Part shown: piece after piece, positions 1-7,534 of the stretch | Numbering within the stretch: the first letter of the stretch is position 1 | How the letters are laid out: each line of letters starts with the position of its first letter | Assembly (NCBI GenBank): GCA_036379355.1 | Contig: DASVGV010000128.1 | Span: 1-36,714, forward strand | DNA: 36,714 nucleotides | Source: CAJCIY01 sp036379355 | GTDB taxonomy: Bacteria > Actinomycetota > Actinomycetes > Mycobacteriales > CAJCIY01 | Direction: 5' to 3' | Program-made: the position numbers and the translations under genes | The notes under the pieces: model-generated | Told to the model about the DNA's origin: nothing | What the model saw: only the letters and a program-made list of their open reading frames with translations | Databases searched by the model: none

Positions 1-597
1 GTGATCTTCGACATCGGCGGGGTCCTGGTGAGCGAGACGGACTGGTCACCGCTCCTGGCGTGGGCGGCCCGGCTCGGCCTGAGCACCGACGAGATGGGTG
101 CCCGGCTCGGCGCGGTCGACCGCGAGCGGCGCGCCACGACGGGCCACCTCACCGAGGACGACATGCGGGCCGGCTGGTCGCGCGAGCTGGGCCTGGACGC
201 CGAGCAGACCGAGGCCTTCGTCCAGGACGTCTGGGACCTCTACTGCGGGGAGCCGGACCGCGTCATGATCGAGTTCGCGCGCTCGCTGCGGCCCACGTAC
301 CGCACCGGGCTGCTCAGCAACGCGGTCGACGGCGCGCGGCGCGAGGAGTCGCGCCGCTACGGCCTCGACACGCTGACCGACGACCTCGTCTACTCCCACG
401 AGGTGCACCTGGCCAAGCCGGACCCGGCGATCTACCACCTCGCCTGCCAGCGGCTCGCTGTCGCGCCCGACGAGGTCGTCTTCATCGACGACCTGCCCGA
501 GAACGTCGACGCCGCAGCGGCTCTCGGTATGCACGCGTTCCTGCACGCCGGCGACACCGCGACCACCATCGCTCGCATTCGCGCCCTCGCTCCGTGA
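1..597 (+). CDS. HAD-family hydrolase (start may lie upstream of window)
   Basis: A haloacid-dehalogenase superfamily hydrolase of subfamily IA, probably a phosphatase on a small phosphorylated metabolite; the substrate cannot be read from sequence. Motif I is FDIGGVLV with the nucleophile Asp at residue 4; an AKPDPAIY segment near residue 138 holds the motif III Lys; motif IV is VVFIDDLPENVDAA near residue 160. The cap is the helical insert between motifs I and II. The open frame begins with GTG at the first base, and relatives usually have a few residues before FDIGG, so the true start may be upstream. Its stop is followed two bases later by a palindromic element (600-699). Confidence 0.87.
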   Translation: MIFDIGGVLVSETDWSPLLAWAARLGLSTDEMGARLGAVDRERRATTGHLTEDDMRAGWSRELGLDAEQTEAFVQDVWDLYCGEPDRVMIEFARSLRPTYRTGLLSNAVDGARREESRRYGLDTLTDDLVYSHEVHLAKPDPAIYHLACQRLAVAPDEVVFIDDLPENVDAAAALGMHAFLHAGDTATTIARIRALAP

Positions 598-599
598 GC

Positions 600-699
600 T
601 GACCAGAACGGCCTCCATGCGCGGGCCGGCAGCGGGTCGCACGGTGGGCCGGGTGCTTCGGGCGTCGCGTCAGCACCCGTTCGGAGGCGGATCTGGTCA
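600..699. repeat. Palindromic repeat element, copy A
   Basis: A 100-bp element whose 17-nt ends form an imperfect inverted repeat: TGACCAGAACGGCCTCC at 600-616 and the complement of TGACCAGATCCGCCTCC at 683-699. Inside is a second hairpin with perfect 8-nt arms, CGGGTGCT and AGCACCCG (about 650-679). The same ends recur at 9037-9146 and 10112-10212. It fills the gap between the HAD gene and the hydrolase at 742. No transposase is present, so a REP- or MITE-like non-autonomous element is the natural reading. Confidence 0.85.
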
Positions 700-741
700 G
701 GGTTGCGGCATCATTCGCGGATCGCGATCGGGAGGAGCGAG

Positions 742-1473
742 ATGGCCGACGATCTCTCGGGCTGGGCACCGGGCACGTTCACGCACGACGGCGTGACGCA
801 CGAGACCTTCCGCAAGGGCACCGGGCCCGGCGTGGTCGTGATCCACGAGGTCCCGAACATCTACCCGAAGGTGATCCGGTTCGGCAACGAGGTCGTCGCC
901 GCGGGCTTCACCGTGGTCATGCCGTCGCTCTTCGGCACCCCGGGCGCGCCACTGACCAAATCCGCGCCGCTGCCCGCGCTCGTCCGCGGCTGCGTGAACC
1001 GGGAGTTCACCGTCTGGGCGACGAACCGCACCTCGCCGGTCGCCGGGTGGCTGCGCGCGCTCGCGCGCGTCCTGCACGAGGAGATCGGCGGCCCGGGCGT
1101 CGGCGCGATCGGCATGTGTTTCACCGGCGGGTTCGCCCTCGCGATGATGGTCGAGCCGCACACGGTCGCGCCCGTGCTGTCGCAGCCCTCGCTGCCGTTC
1201 GCGATCCCGTTCACCGACAAGGGCGCAAACCTCGGTCTCAGCCCGGACGACCTCGCAGCGGTGCGGGTCAGTGACTGCCCGGTGATGGGCCTGCGCTACA
1301 CCGGCGACCCTGCGGTCGGGACCCGGTTCGACACGCTGCGGCGCGAGCTCGGCGACCGGTTCATCGCGGTCGAGTTCCCGGGCAGGAAGCACTCCGTGCT
1401 GACCGAGCACCGCCAGCAGGAGGGCGTCGACAAGGTCCTGGCATTCCTGCACGAGCGTCTGGACCGGCCATGA
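742..1473 (+). CDS. Dienelactone hydrolase family protein
   Basis: An alpha/beta hydrolase of the dienelactone hydrolase family (243 aa), a cytoplasmic serine-hydrolase-like enzyme that uses a cysteine nucleophile. The nucleophile elbow is GMCFTGG with Cys at about residue 126, and the catalytic His is in GRKHSVLTEH near the C-terminus. ATG at 742 is preferred over an upstream in-frame ATG because GGAGG lies 6-7 nt before it. Family members open lactones or esters; no aromatic-degradation genes are nearby, so the substrate is unknown. The stop overlaps the next gene by ATGA, so the two are probably co-translated. Confidence 0.88.
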   Translation: MADDLSGWAPGTFTHDGVTHETFRKGTGPGVVVIHEVPNIYPKVIRFGNEVVAAGFTVVMPSLFGTPGAPLTKSAPLPALVRGCVNREFTVWATNRTSPVAGWLRALARVLHEEIGGPGVGAIGMCFTGGFALAMMVEPHTVAPVLSQPSLPFAIPFTDKGANLGLSPDDLAAVRVSDCPVMGLRYTGDPAVGTRFDTLRRELGDRFIAVEFPGRKHSVLTEHRQQEGVDKVLAFLHERLDRP

Positions 1474-1760
1474 ACGCGCGGGACATCGCGCTGGCGCTGC
1501 CGGGCGCGACCGAGGAGCCGCATCACGACCGGATCTCCTACCGCGTTCGGGGAAAGATCTTCGCCACGGTTCCTGACCCCGACCACCTCAACGTGCTGCT
1601 CGATCCGGACGCGATCGAGGCAGCAGTCGCCGAGAACCCCGGCAGCTGCGCGCCCGTCCACTGGGGCAAGCGCCTGTCGGCGGTGCGCGTCGACGTCGCC
1701 GCCGCCGGCGTCGACCTGGTCACCGAGCTGCTGACCGACGCCCACCGGCGGCGAACATGA
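1470..1760 (+). CDS. MmcQ/YjbR family protein
   Basis: A 96-residue protein of the MmcQ/YjbR family, small alpha/beta proteins with a CyaY-like fold sometimes annotated as DNA-binding; no enzymatic role is established. Family signs are the LALPGATEEPHH opening, the RGKIFATV strand, and the C-terminal HWGKRLSAVRVD segment. Start ATG overlaps the stop of the upstream hydrolase by 4 bp, and a strong hairpin follows at 1762. The two-gene unit with the hydrolase is inferred from the overlap. Confidence 0.85.
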   Translation: MNARDIALALPGATEEPHHDRISYRVRGKIFATVPDPDHLNVLLDPDAIEAAVAENPGSCAPVHWGKRLSAVRVDVAAAGVDLVTELLTDAHRRRT

Positions 1761-1761
1761 C

Positions 1762-1794
1762 GAGGGCCGCCTCCCCGTGGGGGAAGCGGCCCTC
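1762..1794. terminator. Strong bidirectional hairpin terminator
   Basis: GAGGGCCGC at 1762-1770 pairs with GCGGCCCTC at 1786-1794, and the inner TCCCC/GGGGA extends the stem to a 3-4 nt loop. It starts one base after the YjbR stop. There is no T tract, as is common in high-GC actinobacteria. It could also end the candidate minus-strand transcript carrying the 11-codon ORF. Confidence 0.8.
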
Positions 1795-1818
1795 GCGCTC
1801 AAGGCAGTGAGCCCCGGG

Positions 1819-1854
1819 TCAGTCGTCCCAGGGGCCGTAGTCGTCCCGGTTCAT
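1819..1854 (-). CDS. Candidate 11-codon ORF (MNRDDYGPWDD)
   Basis: A very short ORF on the minus strand, ATG to TGA, encoding MNRDDYGPWDD. What supports it is a near-ideal Shine-Dalgarno, AGAGGAG at 1861-1867, with 6 nt before the ATG, plus the strong hairpin at 1762-1794 downstream and a TAGACT -10-like hexamer upstream at 2060-2065. The 200-nt leader holds a CCGGTC/GACCGG hairpin (2012-2031). It could be a leader peptide, a small protein or precursor, or chance. No maturation enzyme or regulated gene is adjacent in the same direction, and I do not recognise the peptide. Confidence 0.4.
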   Translation of the reverse strand: MNRDDYGPWDD

Positions 1855-2136
1855 CGGGATCTCCTCTCTGTACGGGAGCACCACGTGGATGCGTCCCGTT
1901 GCGTGCCCCGCATGCGCGTCAGCGGCGGCTGCGGGTGGGTGGTGCTGCGCGCGGGTTCCGGCTGCTGGATCGGCGGGTGCCGTCGTGTCGCGCCGGGTCG
2001 CGCTCAGGGAACCGGTCTTCGAACCGACCGGGCAGCCCAGTGGTGGACTGCTGACGATCAGTCTAGCGCACGGCGTGCCGCGCGCATTCCGATTCTGCCC
2101 GTGGGATCGGCACGTAACCCCCGGTCCTGGAGTCGG

Positions 2137-2142
2137 TAGCGT
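2137..2142 (+). promoter_or_regulatory. -10 hexamer TAGCGT for the metallopeptidase gene
   Basis: TAGCGT lies 10 nt before the ATG at 2153, giving a predicted leader of only a few bases. No clear -35 is visible. Confidence 0.45.
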
Positions 2143-2152
2143 CTCGTTCATC

Positions 2153-3172
2153 ATGCGTGCGTTTCCGTGTGCCGTCTGCGGCAACCTGCTGTTCTTCGAG
2201 AACACGGTGTGCCTGCGCTGCGGCGCGGCGGTGGGCTACGTGCCCGAGCTGCGCACGATGCTGCCGCTGGACCGCCTGGCCGAGCCGCACGTGCGCTGCG
2301 AGGCGAGCGATCGCGCCGGCTGCAACTGGCTGGTACGGGGCGGTGGCGGGCTGTGCGCCGCGTGCGCGCTGACACGGACACGGCCGGCCGACGACGACCT
2401 CGCCGCGCAGGAGGCGTTCCGCGTCGCAGAGGCGGCGAAGCGCCGGCTCGTGTTCCAGCTGGACGAGCTGGGCCTTCCGCACCCCCCGTCCGGACCCGGG
2501 CGGCTGGCGTTCGACCTGCTGTCCAGCCGCGACGCCCCGGTCACGACCGGGCATGCCGACGGTGTGATCACGCTCGACCTCGCCGAAGGGGACGACGCGC
2601 ACCGCGAGGCCCTGCGGCGGCAGATGGACGAGCCGTACCGGACGGTGCTCGGGCACTTCCGCCACGAGATCGGCCACTACTACTGGCCGCGCCTCGTCGA
2701 GCGGTCGTCGGCACTGGCACAGGTCCGAGGCATGTTCGGCGACGACCGCACCGACTACGGCGATGCGCTCGAGCGCCACTACGCCGACGGGCCGCCGGTC
2801 GGCTGGGAGCAGCGGTTCGTGTCCGGGTACGCAACGGCACATCCCTGGGAGGACTGGGCGGAGAGCTTCGCGCACTACCTGCACATCCGCGACACGCTCC
2901 AGACGGCGGCCGCGTTCGGGGTGCTCGTCGCCGGCCCGGACCTGCCCCCCGCGTCCACGCCGTCCCTCACCGCGCTGCCTGTCGACGGCAGTGCGGACTT
3001 CGACGAGATCGTCGCGGCCTGGCTACCGCTGACCCTCGCGCTGAACGCCGTCAACCGCAGCATGGGCAAGAGCGACCTCTACCCTTTCGTGCTGGCGCCC
3101 GCCGTGCTGGACAAGCTGCGGCTGGTCCACCGGCTCGTCGCCGATGCCGACCGGGAGGAGGTCTCAGCCTGA
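2153..3172 (+). CDS. Putative zinc-binding metallopeptidase
   Basis: A 339-residue protein of the putative zinc-binding metallopeptidase family. The N-terminus is a four-cysteine zinc ribbon (CAVCG and CLRCG, residues about 6-24), followed by two further Cys-rich turns (CNWL, CAAC). The catalytic region has HEIGHYYW, a gluzincin-type HExxH variant with HEIGH near residue 175, and a downstream WAESFAHYLH segment that may give the third ligand. There is no signal peptide, so it is probably cytoplasmic; substrate unknown. ATG 2153 is chosen because the ribbon begins directly after it and a TAGCGT -10 lies just upstream. The stop overlaps the next ATG (TGATG). Confidence 0.87.
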   Translation: MRAFPCAVCGNLLFFENTVCLRCGAAVGYVPELRTMLPLDRLAEPHVRCEASDRAGCNWLVRGGGGLCAACALTRTRPADDDLAAQEAFRVAEAAKRRLVFQLDELGLPHPPSGPGRLAFDLLSSRDAPVTTGHADGVITLDLAEGDDAHREALRRQMDEPYRTVLGHFRHEIGHYYWPRLVERSSALAQVRGMFGDDRTDYGDALERHYADGPPVGWEQRFVSGYATAHPWEDWAESFAHYLHIRDTLQTAAAFGVLVAGPDLPPASTPSLTALPVDGSADFDEIVAAWLPLTLALNAVNRSMGKSDLYPFVLAPAVLDKLRLVHRLVADADREEVSA

Positions 3173-3645
3173 TGGATGCCGACCATCCGAACGTCGTCGC
3201 CGTCCAGAACGCCCTCCGGGCAGCGGGAGCGGCCGGCGAGGTCCGCATTCTGCCGGAGGTCGCGCCGACCGCCGTGGCCGCCGCCGAGCAGATCGGCGTC
3301 GAGGTCGGCGCGATCGCCAACTCCCTGATCTTCGACGCCGACGGGGCGGCGCTGCTCATCCTCACGTCCGGTGCCCACCGCGTCGACACCGAGTTCGTCG
3401 GCGCCGCGCTCGGCTGCCGGTTGAAGCGGGCGACCCCGGAGCTGGTCCGCGCCGCCACCGGGCAGGCCATCGGCGGCGTCGCTCCCGTCGGCCACCCCGC
3501 ACCGGTGCGCACGCTGGTCGACGAGGCGCTGGCCGCGTACCCGCAGGTCTGGGCCGCGGGCGGCGTCCCCCATGCGGTGTTCCCGACGTCGTACGACGAG
3601 CTGGTACGCATCACGAACGGAACGCCGATCCGCGTCGTCCCGTGA
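3172..3645 (+). CDS. YbaK/EbsC-family aminoacyl-tRNA deacylase-like protein
   Basis: A 157-residue stand-alone protein of the YbaK/ProX editing family, whose members hydrolyse mischarged aminoacyl-tRNAs such as Cys-tRNA(Pro). The fold is indicated by the early ANSLIF strand, the LTSGAHRVD strand, the LKRATPELVRAATG segment and the GGVAPVGHP loop. The usual Lys of the KSL strand reads as Asn here (ANSL), so activity should not be assumed. Start ATG overlaps the metallopeptidase stop by one base, suggesting co-translation. Confidence 0.88.
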   Translation: MDADHPNVVAVQNALRAAGAAGEVRILPEVAPTAVAAAEQIGVEVGAIANSLIFDADGAALLILTSGAHRVDTEFVGAALGCRLKRATPELVRAATGQAIGGVAPVGHPAPVRTLVDEALAAYPQVWAAGGVPHAVFPTSYDELVRITNGTPIRVVP

Positions 3646-3686
3646 GCCGGACCCGGCCCGGTCGTTCCCGCGAGGAGCAGCAACCC

Positions 3687-4226
3687 ATGAACGTGGTGAC
3701 CCGCGGCGGCCCGGCGCAGTTCGCGGCCCGGCTGCCGGAGCTCGTGGCGGTCTACCGCAGCGCCTTCCTGGAGATCCACGAGGACGACCCGGCACGGGCG
3801 GCCGAGGAGCGTCGCTCGTTCATGCAGGTGCACGCCGCCCGGGCCGACCTGGTGCTCGCCACGGCCGACGACGGGGAGGGGCTCGCCGGCTTCTGCTACG
3901 GCTACCGGGGCGCGAGGGGCCAGTACTGGCACGACGCCGTCACGCGCGCGCTGCCGCCGGCCGACGCCGAGCGGTGCTTCGGCAGCTGCCGGGAGATCGC
4001 CGAGCTGCACGTCCGCCCCGACGCCCAGGGGCGCGGTCTCGGCCGCGCCCTGCTGCGGGGCGCGCTGGACGGCGCACCCGAACGGACCGCCGCGCTGTCG
4101 GTGCTGGACGCCGAGGACTCCCCCGCCCGGCACCTGTACGACGCCGAGGGCTTCATCGCCGTCCTGCCGGGTTTCCGGTTTCCGGGCAACCCGCTGTCGT
4201 ACGCGGTGATGGTCAAGGAGCTGTGA
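3687..4226 (+). CDS. GNAT N-acetyltransferase
   Basis: A GCN5-related acetyltransferase (179 aa). The acetyl-CoA binding motif A is clear: IAELHVRPDAQGRGLGRALL (residues about 104-123), followed by the ARHLYDAEGFI motif B near residue 150. The acceptor substrate cannot be predicted. ATG 3687 has GAGGAG about 9 nt upstream. It lies between the YbaK gene and the CrtI-like gene on the same strand, with 41 and 19 bp gaps, so one transcript is plausible. Confidence 0.87.
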   Translation: MNVVTRGGPAQFAARLPELVAVYRSAFLEIHEDDPARAAEERRSFMQVHAARADLVLATADDGEGLAGFCYGYRGARGQYWHDAVTRALPPADAERCFGSCREIAELHVRPDAQGRGLGRALLRGALDGAPERTAALSVLDAEDSPARHLYDAEGFIAVLPGFRFPGNPLSYAVMVKEL

Positions 4227-4245
4227 CGCCTCTCGCGGGGCCAGG

Positions 4246-5571
4246 GTGAGCACCGTCGCCGTGGTCGGCGCCGGACTCGGCGGCCTTGCCGTCGCGTGCC
4301 GGCTCGCGGCGCGCGGTCATCGGGTGCACGTCTTCGAGCAGTCCTCGCACGTCGGCGGGAAGCTCGCCGGCTACACCCGCGACGGGCGGACCTTCGACAC
4401 GGGACCGACGCTGCTCACCGTTCCGGACCTGCTGCGCTCGACGTTCGAGGACACCGGCGGCTGGCCGGAAGACCTGCGCCTCAGGCAGATTCGGCCCATC
4501 CATCGCTATCGGCTGCGGGACGGTTCGTGGACCGACTCGGACTCGCTGGGCCCCCGGTGGGACGCGGTGCTCGAGCGCGGGCGACGCATCTGGGAGGCGT
4601 CGTACGACACGTTCCTCGCGCGGCCGCTCACGGCCGCGTCGCTCCCGCGCCTGGCCCTCCACCAGGCGCGCGACCTTCCGGTCATCGCGCCGTGGCGGTC
4701 GCTGGACCACCTCGCCCGCGGGCTGGAACCGCCGGTCGGCGACGTCCTGCGCCGGTACGCGACCTACGTCGGGTCCGACCCGGAGCATGCGCCGTTGGCG
4801 CTCGCCGCGATCGCGTACGCCGAGCATTCCTTCGGCGGGTGGGGGGTGGCCGGCGGGCTGCACCAGATCGCCGTGCAGCTGCACCGCCGGGCGACCGAGC
4901 TGGGAGTGACGGTCGACGTGGAGGCACCCGTCACGCGCGTCCTCGTCGAGGGCGGGCGGGCCCGCGGCGTCGAGGTCGCGGGCCGGCCGCACCGCGCGGA
5001 CGTCGTCGTCAGCGACGCCGACGCCGGCCGCCTGCTCGTCGACCTGCTGCCGCGGCCGGCCCGTGGCCGGCGCCTGTCGTACTCGGCGCTCGTCCTGCTG
5101 CTCGCCACCGACGACCCGGCGCCTGCCGAGCACACGGTGCTGTTCGGGCGCGACCCGCAGGCGGAGTTCCGCGCGCTGCGGGCCGGGACCCTCCCGGGCG
5201 ACCCGGCGACATACGTCTGCGCGCCGGGCGACGGCACCTGGTACGTGTTCGTCAACGCTCCGCCGCACCGGCCCGGCGTCTCGTACCAGCCGGAGCGGAT
5301 CCTCGACCTGCTGGCCGCGCGGGACCTCGCGCCCGCCGTCCACTGGTGGGAGGCACGGACCCCCGCCGACATCGAGCGCACCACGCTCAGCCGGGGCGGC
5401 GCCCTGCACGGCATGGCGAGCGACGGCGCGCTCGCCCCGTTCCGCCGGCCGCGCAACCGCTCGCGGGTGCCGGGCCTGTTCCTCGTCGGCGGGTCGGCGC
5501 ACCCGGGCGGCGGCATCCCGCTGGTACTGCTGTCCGCCCGGATCGTCAGCGACCTGGTGGGGGGCGCCTGA
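4246..5571 (+). CDS. CrtI/CrtD-like FAD-dependent carotenoid oxidoreductase
   Basis: A 441-residue flavoprotein of the phytoene desaturase family, distinct from the fuller CrtI at 7534. The N-terminus is a Rossmann FAD site (GAGLGGLAVACRL, with the acidic residue in HVFEQS), then the family GGKLAGYTRDGRTFDTGPTLL segment. The C-terminus carries the second FAD motif GLFLVGGSAHPGGGIPLVLL. It is about 60 residues shorter than CrtI, and the HPGGGIP variant recalls CrtD-type hydroxycarotenoid desaturases. Its location suggests it modifies the carotenoid made by the neighbouring genes, but the exact step is open. GTG 4246 follows a weak GGGG. Convergent with metF, 6 bp apart. Confidence 0.82.
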   Translation: MSTVAVVGAGLGGLAVACRLAARGHRVHVFEQSSHVGGKLAGYTRDGRTFDTGPTLLTVPDLLRSTFEDTGGWPEDLRLRQIRPIHRYRLRDGSWTDSDSLGPRWDAVLERGRRIWEASYDTFLARPLTAASLPRLALHQARDLPVIAPWRSLDHLARGLEPPVGDVLRRYATYVGSDPEHAPLALAAIAYAEHSFGGWGVAGGLHQIAVQLHRRATELGVTVDVEAPVTRVLVEGGRARGVEVAGRPHRADVVVSDADAGRLLVDLLPRPARGRRLSYSALVLLLATDDPAPAEHTVLFGRDPQAEFRALRAGTLPGDPATYVCAPGDGTWYVFVNAPPHRPGVSYQPERILDLLAARDLAPAVHWWEARTPADIERTTLSRGGALHGMASDGALAPFRRPRNRSRVPGLFLVGGSAHPGGGIPLVLLSARIVSDLVGGA

Positions 5572-5577
5572 CGGCGG

Positions 5578-6468
5578 TCAGCCGGTGAGGTTCGCGTGCA
5601 CCGCCGCCACCGACGCAGACCGGTTCATGGTGATGAGGTGTACTCCCGGGGCGCCCCCGTCGAGCAACGTGCGGGACATGTCGGTGGCCACCTCGATCCC
5701 GATCTGCGCAACGGTGCCGTCGCTGTCGGCGGCGCGCAGCCGGTCGGCCAGCCACCCCGGGAAGGTGGCGCCCGACAGCTGCGCCATCCGCTCGATCTGC
5801 CGCACGTTGGTGATCGGCATGACGCCCGGCTGGATCGGCAGCTCGCAGTGCAGCGCCGCCATCCGGTCACGCAGCCGGAAGTAGTCGGCCGGGTCGAAGA
5901 AGAACTGGGTGATCGCGTACGACGCGCCGGCCTCGGCCTTGCGCAGGAGGGTCTGTGCGTCCTCTTCGAGCGACGCGGAGCGGAAGTACCGCTCCGGGAA
6001 CGCGGCCACGCCGATGCAGAAGTCACCCAGCCCGGCCGCGAGCTCGACGACCTCGCTGGCGTACGAGAAGCCCTCGGGATGGCGCACCCACTCTCCCTGC
6101 GGGTCTCCCGGCGGGTCGCCGCGCAGCACCAGGATGTTGCGGACCGACGCGCCGGCGTACGTGCCGACGAGCCGGCGCAGCTCGGCAACCGAGTGGTTCA
6201 CCGCGGTGAGGTGCGCGACCGGGGTGAGCGTCGTCTCGGTCGCGATGCGCCCGGTGATCCCGACCGTGCGGTCGCGCGTGGAGCCCCCCGCGCCGTACGT
6301 CACCGACACGAAGGCCGGGCGCAACGCCTCGATCTGCCGGAGTGCCAGCCAGAGGTTCGCCTCGCCCTGGTCGGTCTTCGGCGGGAAGAACTCGTAGGAG
6401 AAGACCGGCGGCCCCCCTGCGGTCAGCAGGTCGGCCACGCTCGGGGCCTGCTGGAGCGAAGCGGTCAC
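5578..6468 (-). CDS. metF: Methylenetetrahydrofolate reductase
   Basis: Methylenetetrahydrofolate reductase (296 aa), a flavoenzyme that reduces 5,10-methylene-THF to 5-methyl-THF for methionine synthesis. Family motifs are FSYEFFPPKT near residue 20, FVSVTYGAGGS near 50, the NILVLRGDPP strand near 105, and AITQFFFDPADYFRLRD near 180. The GTG at 6468 is chosen because a TACCAT -10 hexamer sits 6 nt before it, implying a leaderless mRNA; upstream codons in frame read into the divergent promoter. It is divergent from crtE, the same arrangement as M. tuberculosis Rv2172c/idsA2. Confidence 0.93.
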   Translation of the reverse strand: MTASLQQAPSVADLLTAGGPPVFSYEFFPPKTDQGEANLWLALRQIEALRPAFVSVTYGAGGSTRDRTVGITGRIATETTLTPVAHLTAVNHSVAELRRLVGTYAGASVRNILVLRGDPPGDPQGEWVRHPEGFSYASEVVELAAGLGDFCIGVAAFPERYFRSASLEEDAQTLLRKAEAGASYAITQFFFDPADYFRLRDRMAALHCELPIQPGVMPITNVRQIERMAQLSGATFPGWLADRLRAADSDGTVAQIGIEVATDMSRTLLDGGAPGVHLITMNRSASVAAVHANLTG

Positions 6469-6474
6469 GACCGC

Positions 6475-6501
6475 ATGGTACGGATCGCACCTCTCTAGGC
6501 T
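6475..6501. promoter_or_regulatory. Divergent metF/crtE promoter region
   Basis: Two TANNNT hexamers face away from each other within 27 bp: TACCAT on the minus strand (6475-6480), 6 nt before the metF GTG, and TAGGCT on the plus strand (6496-6501), 7 nt before the crtE ATG. The start codons are only 40 bp apart and neither gene has a Shine-Dalgarno, so both mRNAs look leaderless. Confidence 0.6.
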
Positions 6502-6508
6502 CGGCGAT

Positions 6509-7534
6509 ATGGATCTCGGCGAGCGCGTCCACGCGGCGCTCACCGGGTTCCTCGACGAGCAGACGGCGGCGCTCGGCGACGTCGCCGAGGACCTGGCACC
6601 CGTGCTCCGCGAGCTGCGGGCGCTGGTGTCGGGCGGCAAGCGGCTGCGGCCGGCCTTCTGCTACTGGGCCTGGCGCGGACTGGGCGGCGACGACTCGGAC
6701 GCGATCGTCGCGGCCGCCTCGTCCCTCGAGCTGCTCCAGGCCTGCGCGCTGGTCCACGACGACGTGATGGACCGCAGCGACACGCGCCGTGGGCGCCCGT
6801 CCGCCCACCGGGTGTTCGAGGCCGTGCACCGGGCAGCGGGGTGGGCCGGCGACCCGGAGGTCTTCGGAACCGGCGTCGCCGTGCTGCTCGGGGATCTCGC
6901 GCTCTCCTGGTGCGACGAGCTGCTGACCCGCTGCGGGCTGCCGGATGCGGTGGTCGACCGCGGCCGGCCCGCCTTCGACCGGATGCGGTCGGAGGTCATC
7001 GCCGGCCAGTACCTCGACCTCGTCGGGTCCGCGCGCGGCGCGGGCAGCGTGGCAGCGGCGCTGCGCGTCATCACGTACAAGACCGTGCGCTACACGGTCG
7101 AGGGACCGCTGCAGTTCGGTGCCGGCATGGCTGGGGCGGATCACGTTGTCGCCCAGGCACTCTCCGGGTACGGGGTGCCGATCGGCGAGGCGTTCCAGCT
7201 GCGTGACGACCTGCTCGGCGTGTTCGGGGACCCGTCCGTGACGGGTAAGCCCGCCGGCGACGACCTGCGCGAAGGCAAGCGCTCGGTCCTTCTCGCGATC
7301 GCGGCCGAGCGCGGTGCCGACCTGACCGGCGTGGGCGACTCTGCGCTGTCGTGCGCGGGCGTCGACCGGCTGCGCACGGTCCTGGCGGCCTGCGGCGCCG
7401 TCGCACAGATCGAGTCGATGATCGCGGCGCGGACCGACGCCGCGCTCGCCGCGCTGGACGCGCTCGGGCTGACCCCTGACGCCACGCAGGCGCTCCGCGA
7501 CCTCGCCGTCGCATCGACGACGCGCGAGGCCTGA
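6509..7534 (+). CDS. crtE: Polyprenyl (geranylgeranyl-type) diphosphate synthase
   Basis: A trans-isoprenyl diphosphate synthase (341 aa) that condenses IPP with allylic diphosphates, most likely to GGPP for carotenoids. SGGKRLRPAF (residues about 42-51), the first Asp-rich motif DDVMD (about 89-93) and the second region QLRDDLLGVFGD, where the motif reads DDxxG, are all present, plus KTVRYTVEGP with the substrate-binding Lys. DDxxG in the second motif is seen in actinobacterial IdsA-type enzymes. It is collinear with idsA2 of mycobacteria. The stop overlaps crtI by TGATG, so the two are coupled. Chain length is inferred from context. Confidence 0.92.
   Translation: MDLGERVHAALTGFLDEQTAALGDVAEDLAPVLRELRALVSGGKRLRPAFCYWAWRGLGGDDSDAIVAAASSLELLQACALVHDDVMDRSDTRRGRPSAHRVFEAVHRAAGWAGDPEVFGTGVAVLLGDLALSWCDELLTRCGLPDAVVDRGRPAFDRMRSEVIAGQYLDLVGSARGAGSVAAALRVITYKTVRYTVEGPLQFGAGMAGADHVVAQALSGYGVPIGEAFQLRDDLLGVFGDPSVTGKPAGDDLREGKRSVLLAIAAERGADLTGVGDSALSCAGVDRLRTVLAACGAVAQIESMIAARTDAALAALDALGLTPDATQALRDLAVASTTREA

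Larger units (their letters stand above)
1795..2152. other. Gene-poor intergenic stretch
   Basis: About 360 bases between the YjbR and metallopeptidase genes. Apart from the 11-codon ORF and its upstream minus-strand TAGACT hexamer, it holds a hairpin with CCGGTC at 2012-2017 and GACCGG at 2026-2031 around a TTCGAACC loop. The loop resembles a tRNA T-loop, but no acceptor stem or anticodon arm can be folded around it. No longer ORF here looks real. Confidence 0.5.

Noticed and set aside
2011..2031. A tRNA-like TTCGAA loop in a hairpin
   Set aside because: The stem-loop has an 8-nt loop, and no acceptor stem, D-arm or anticodon arm can be placed around it on either strand.
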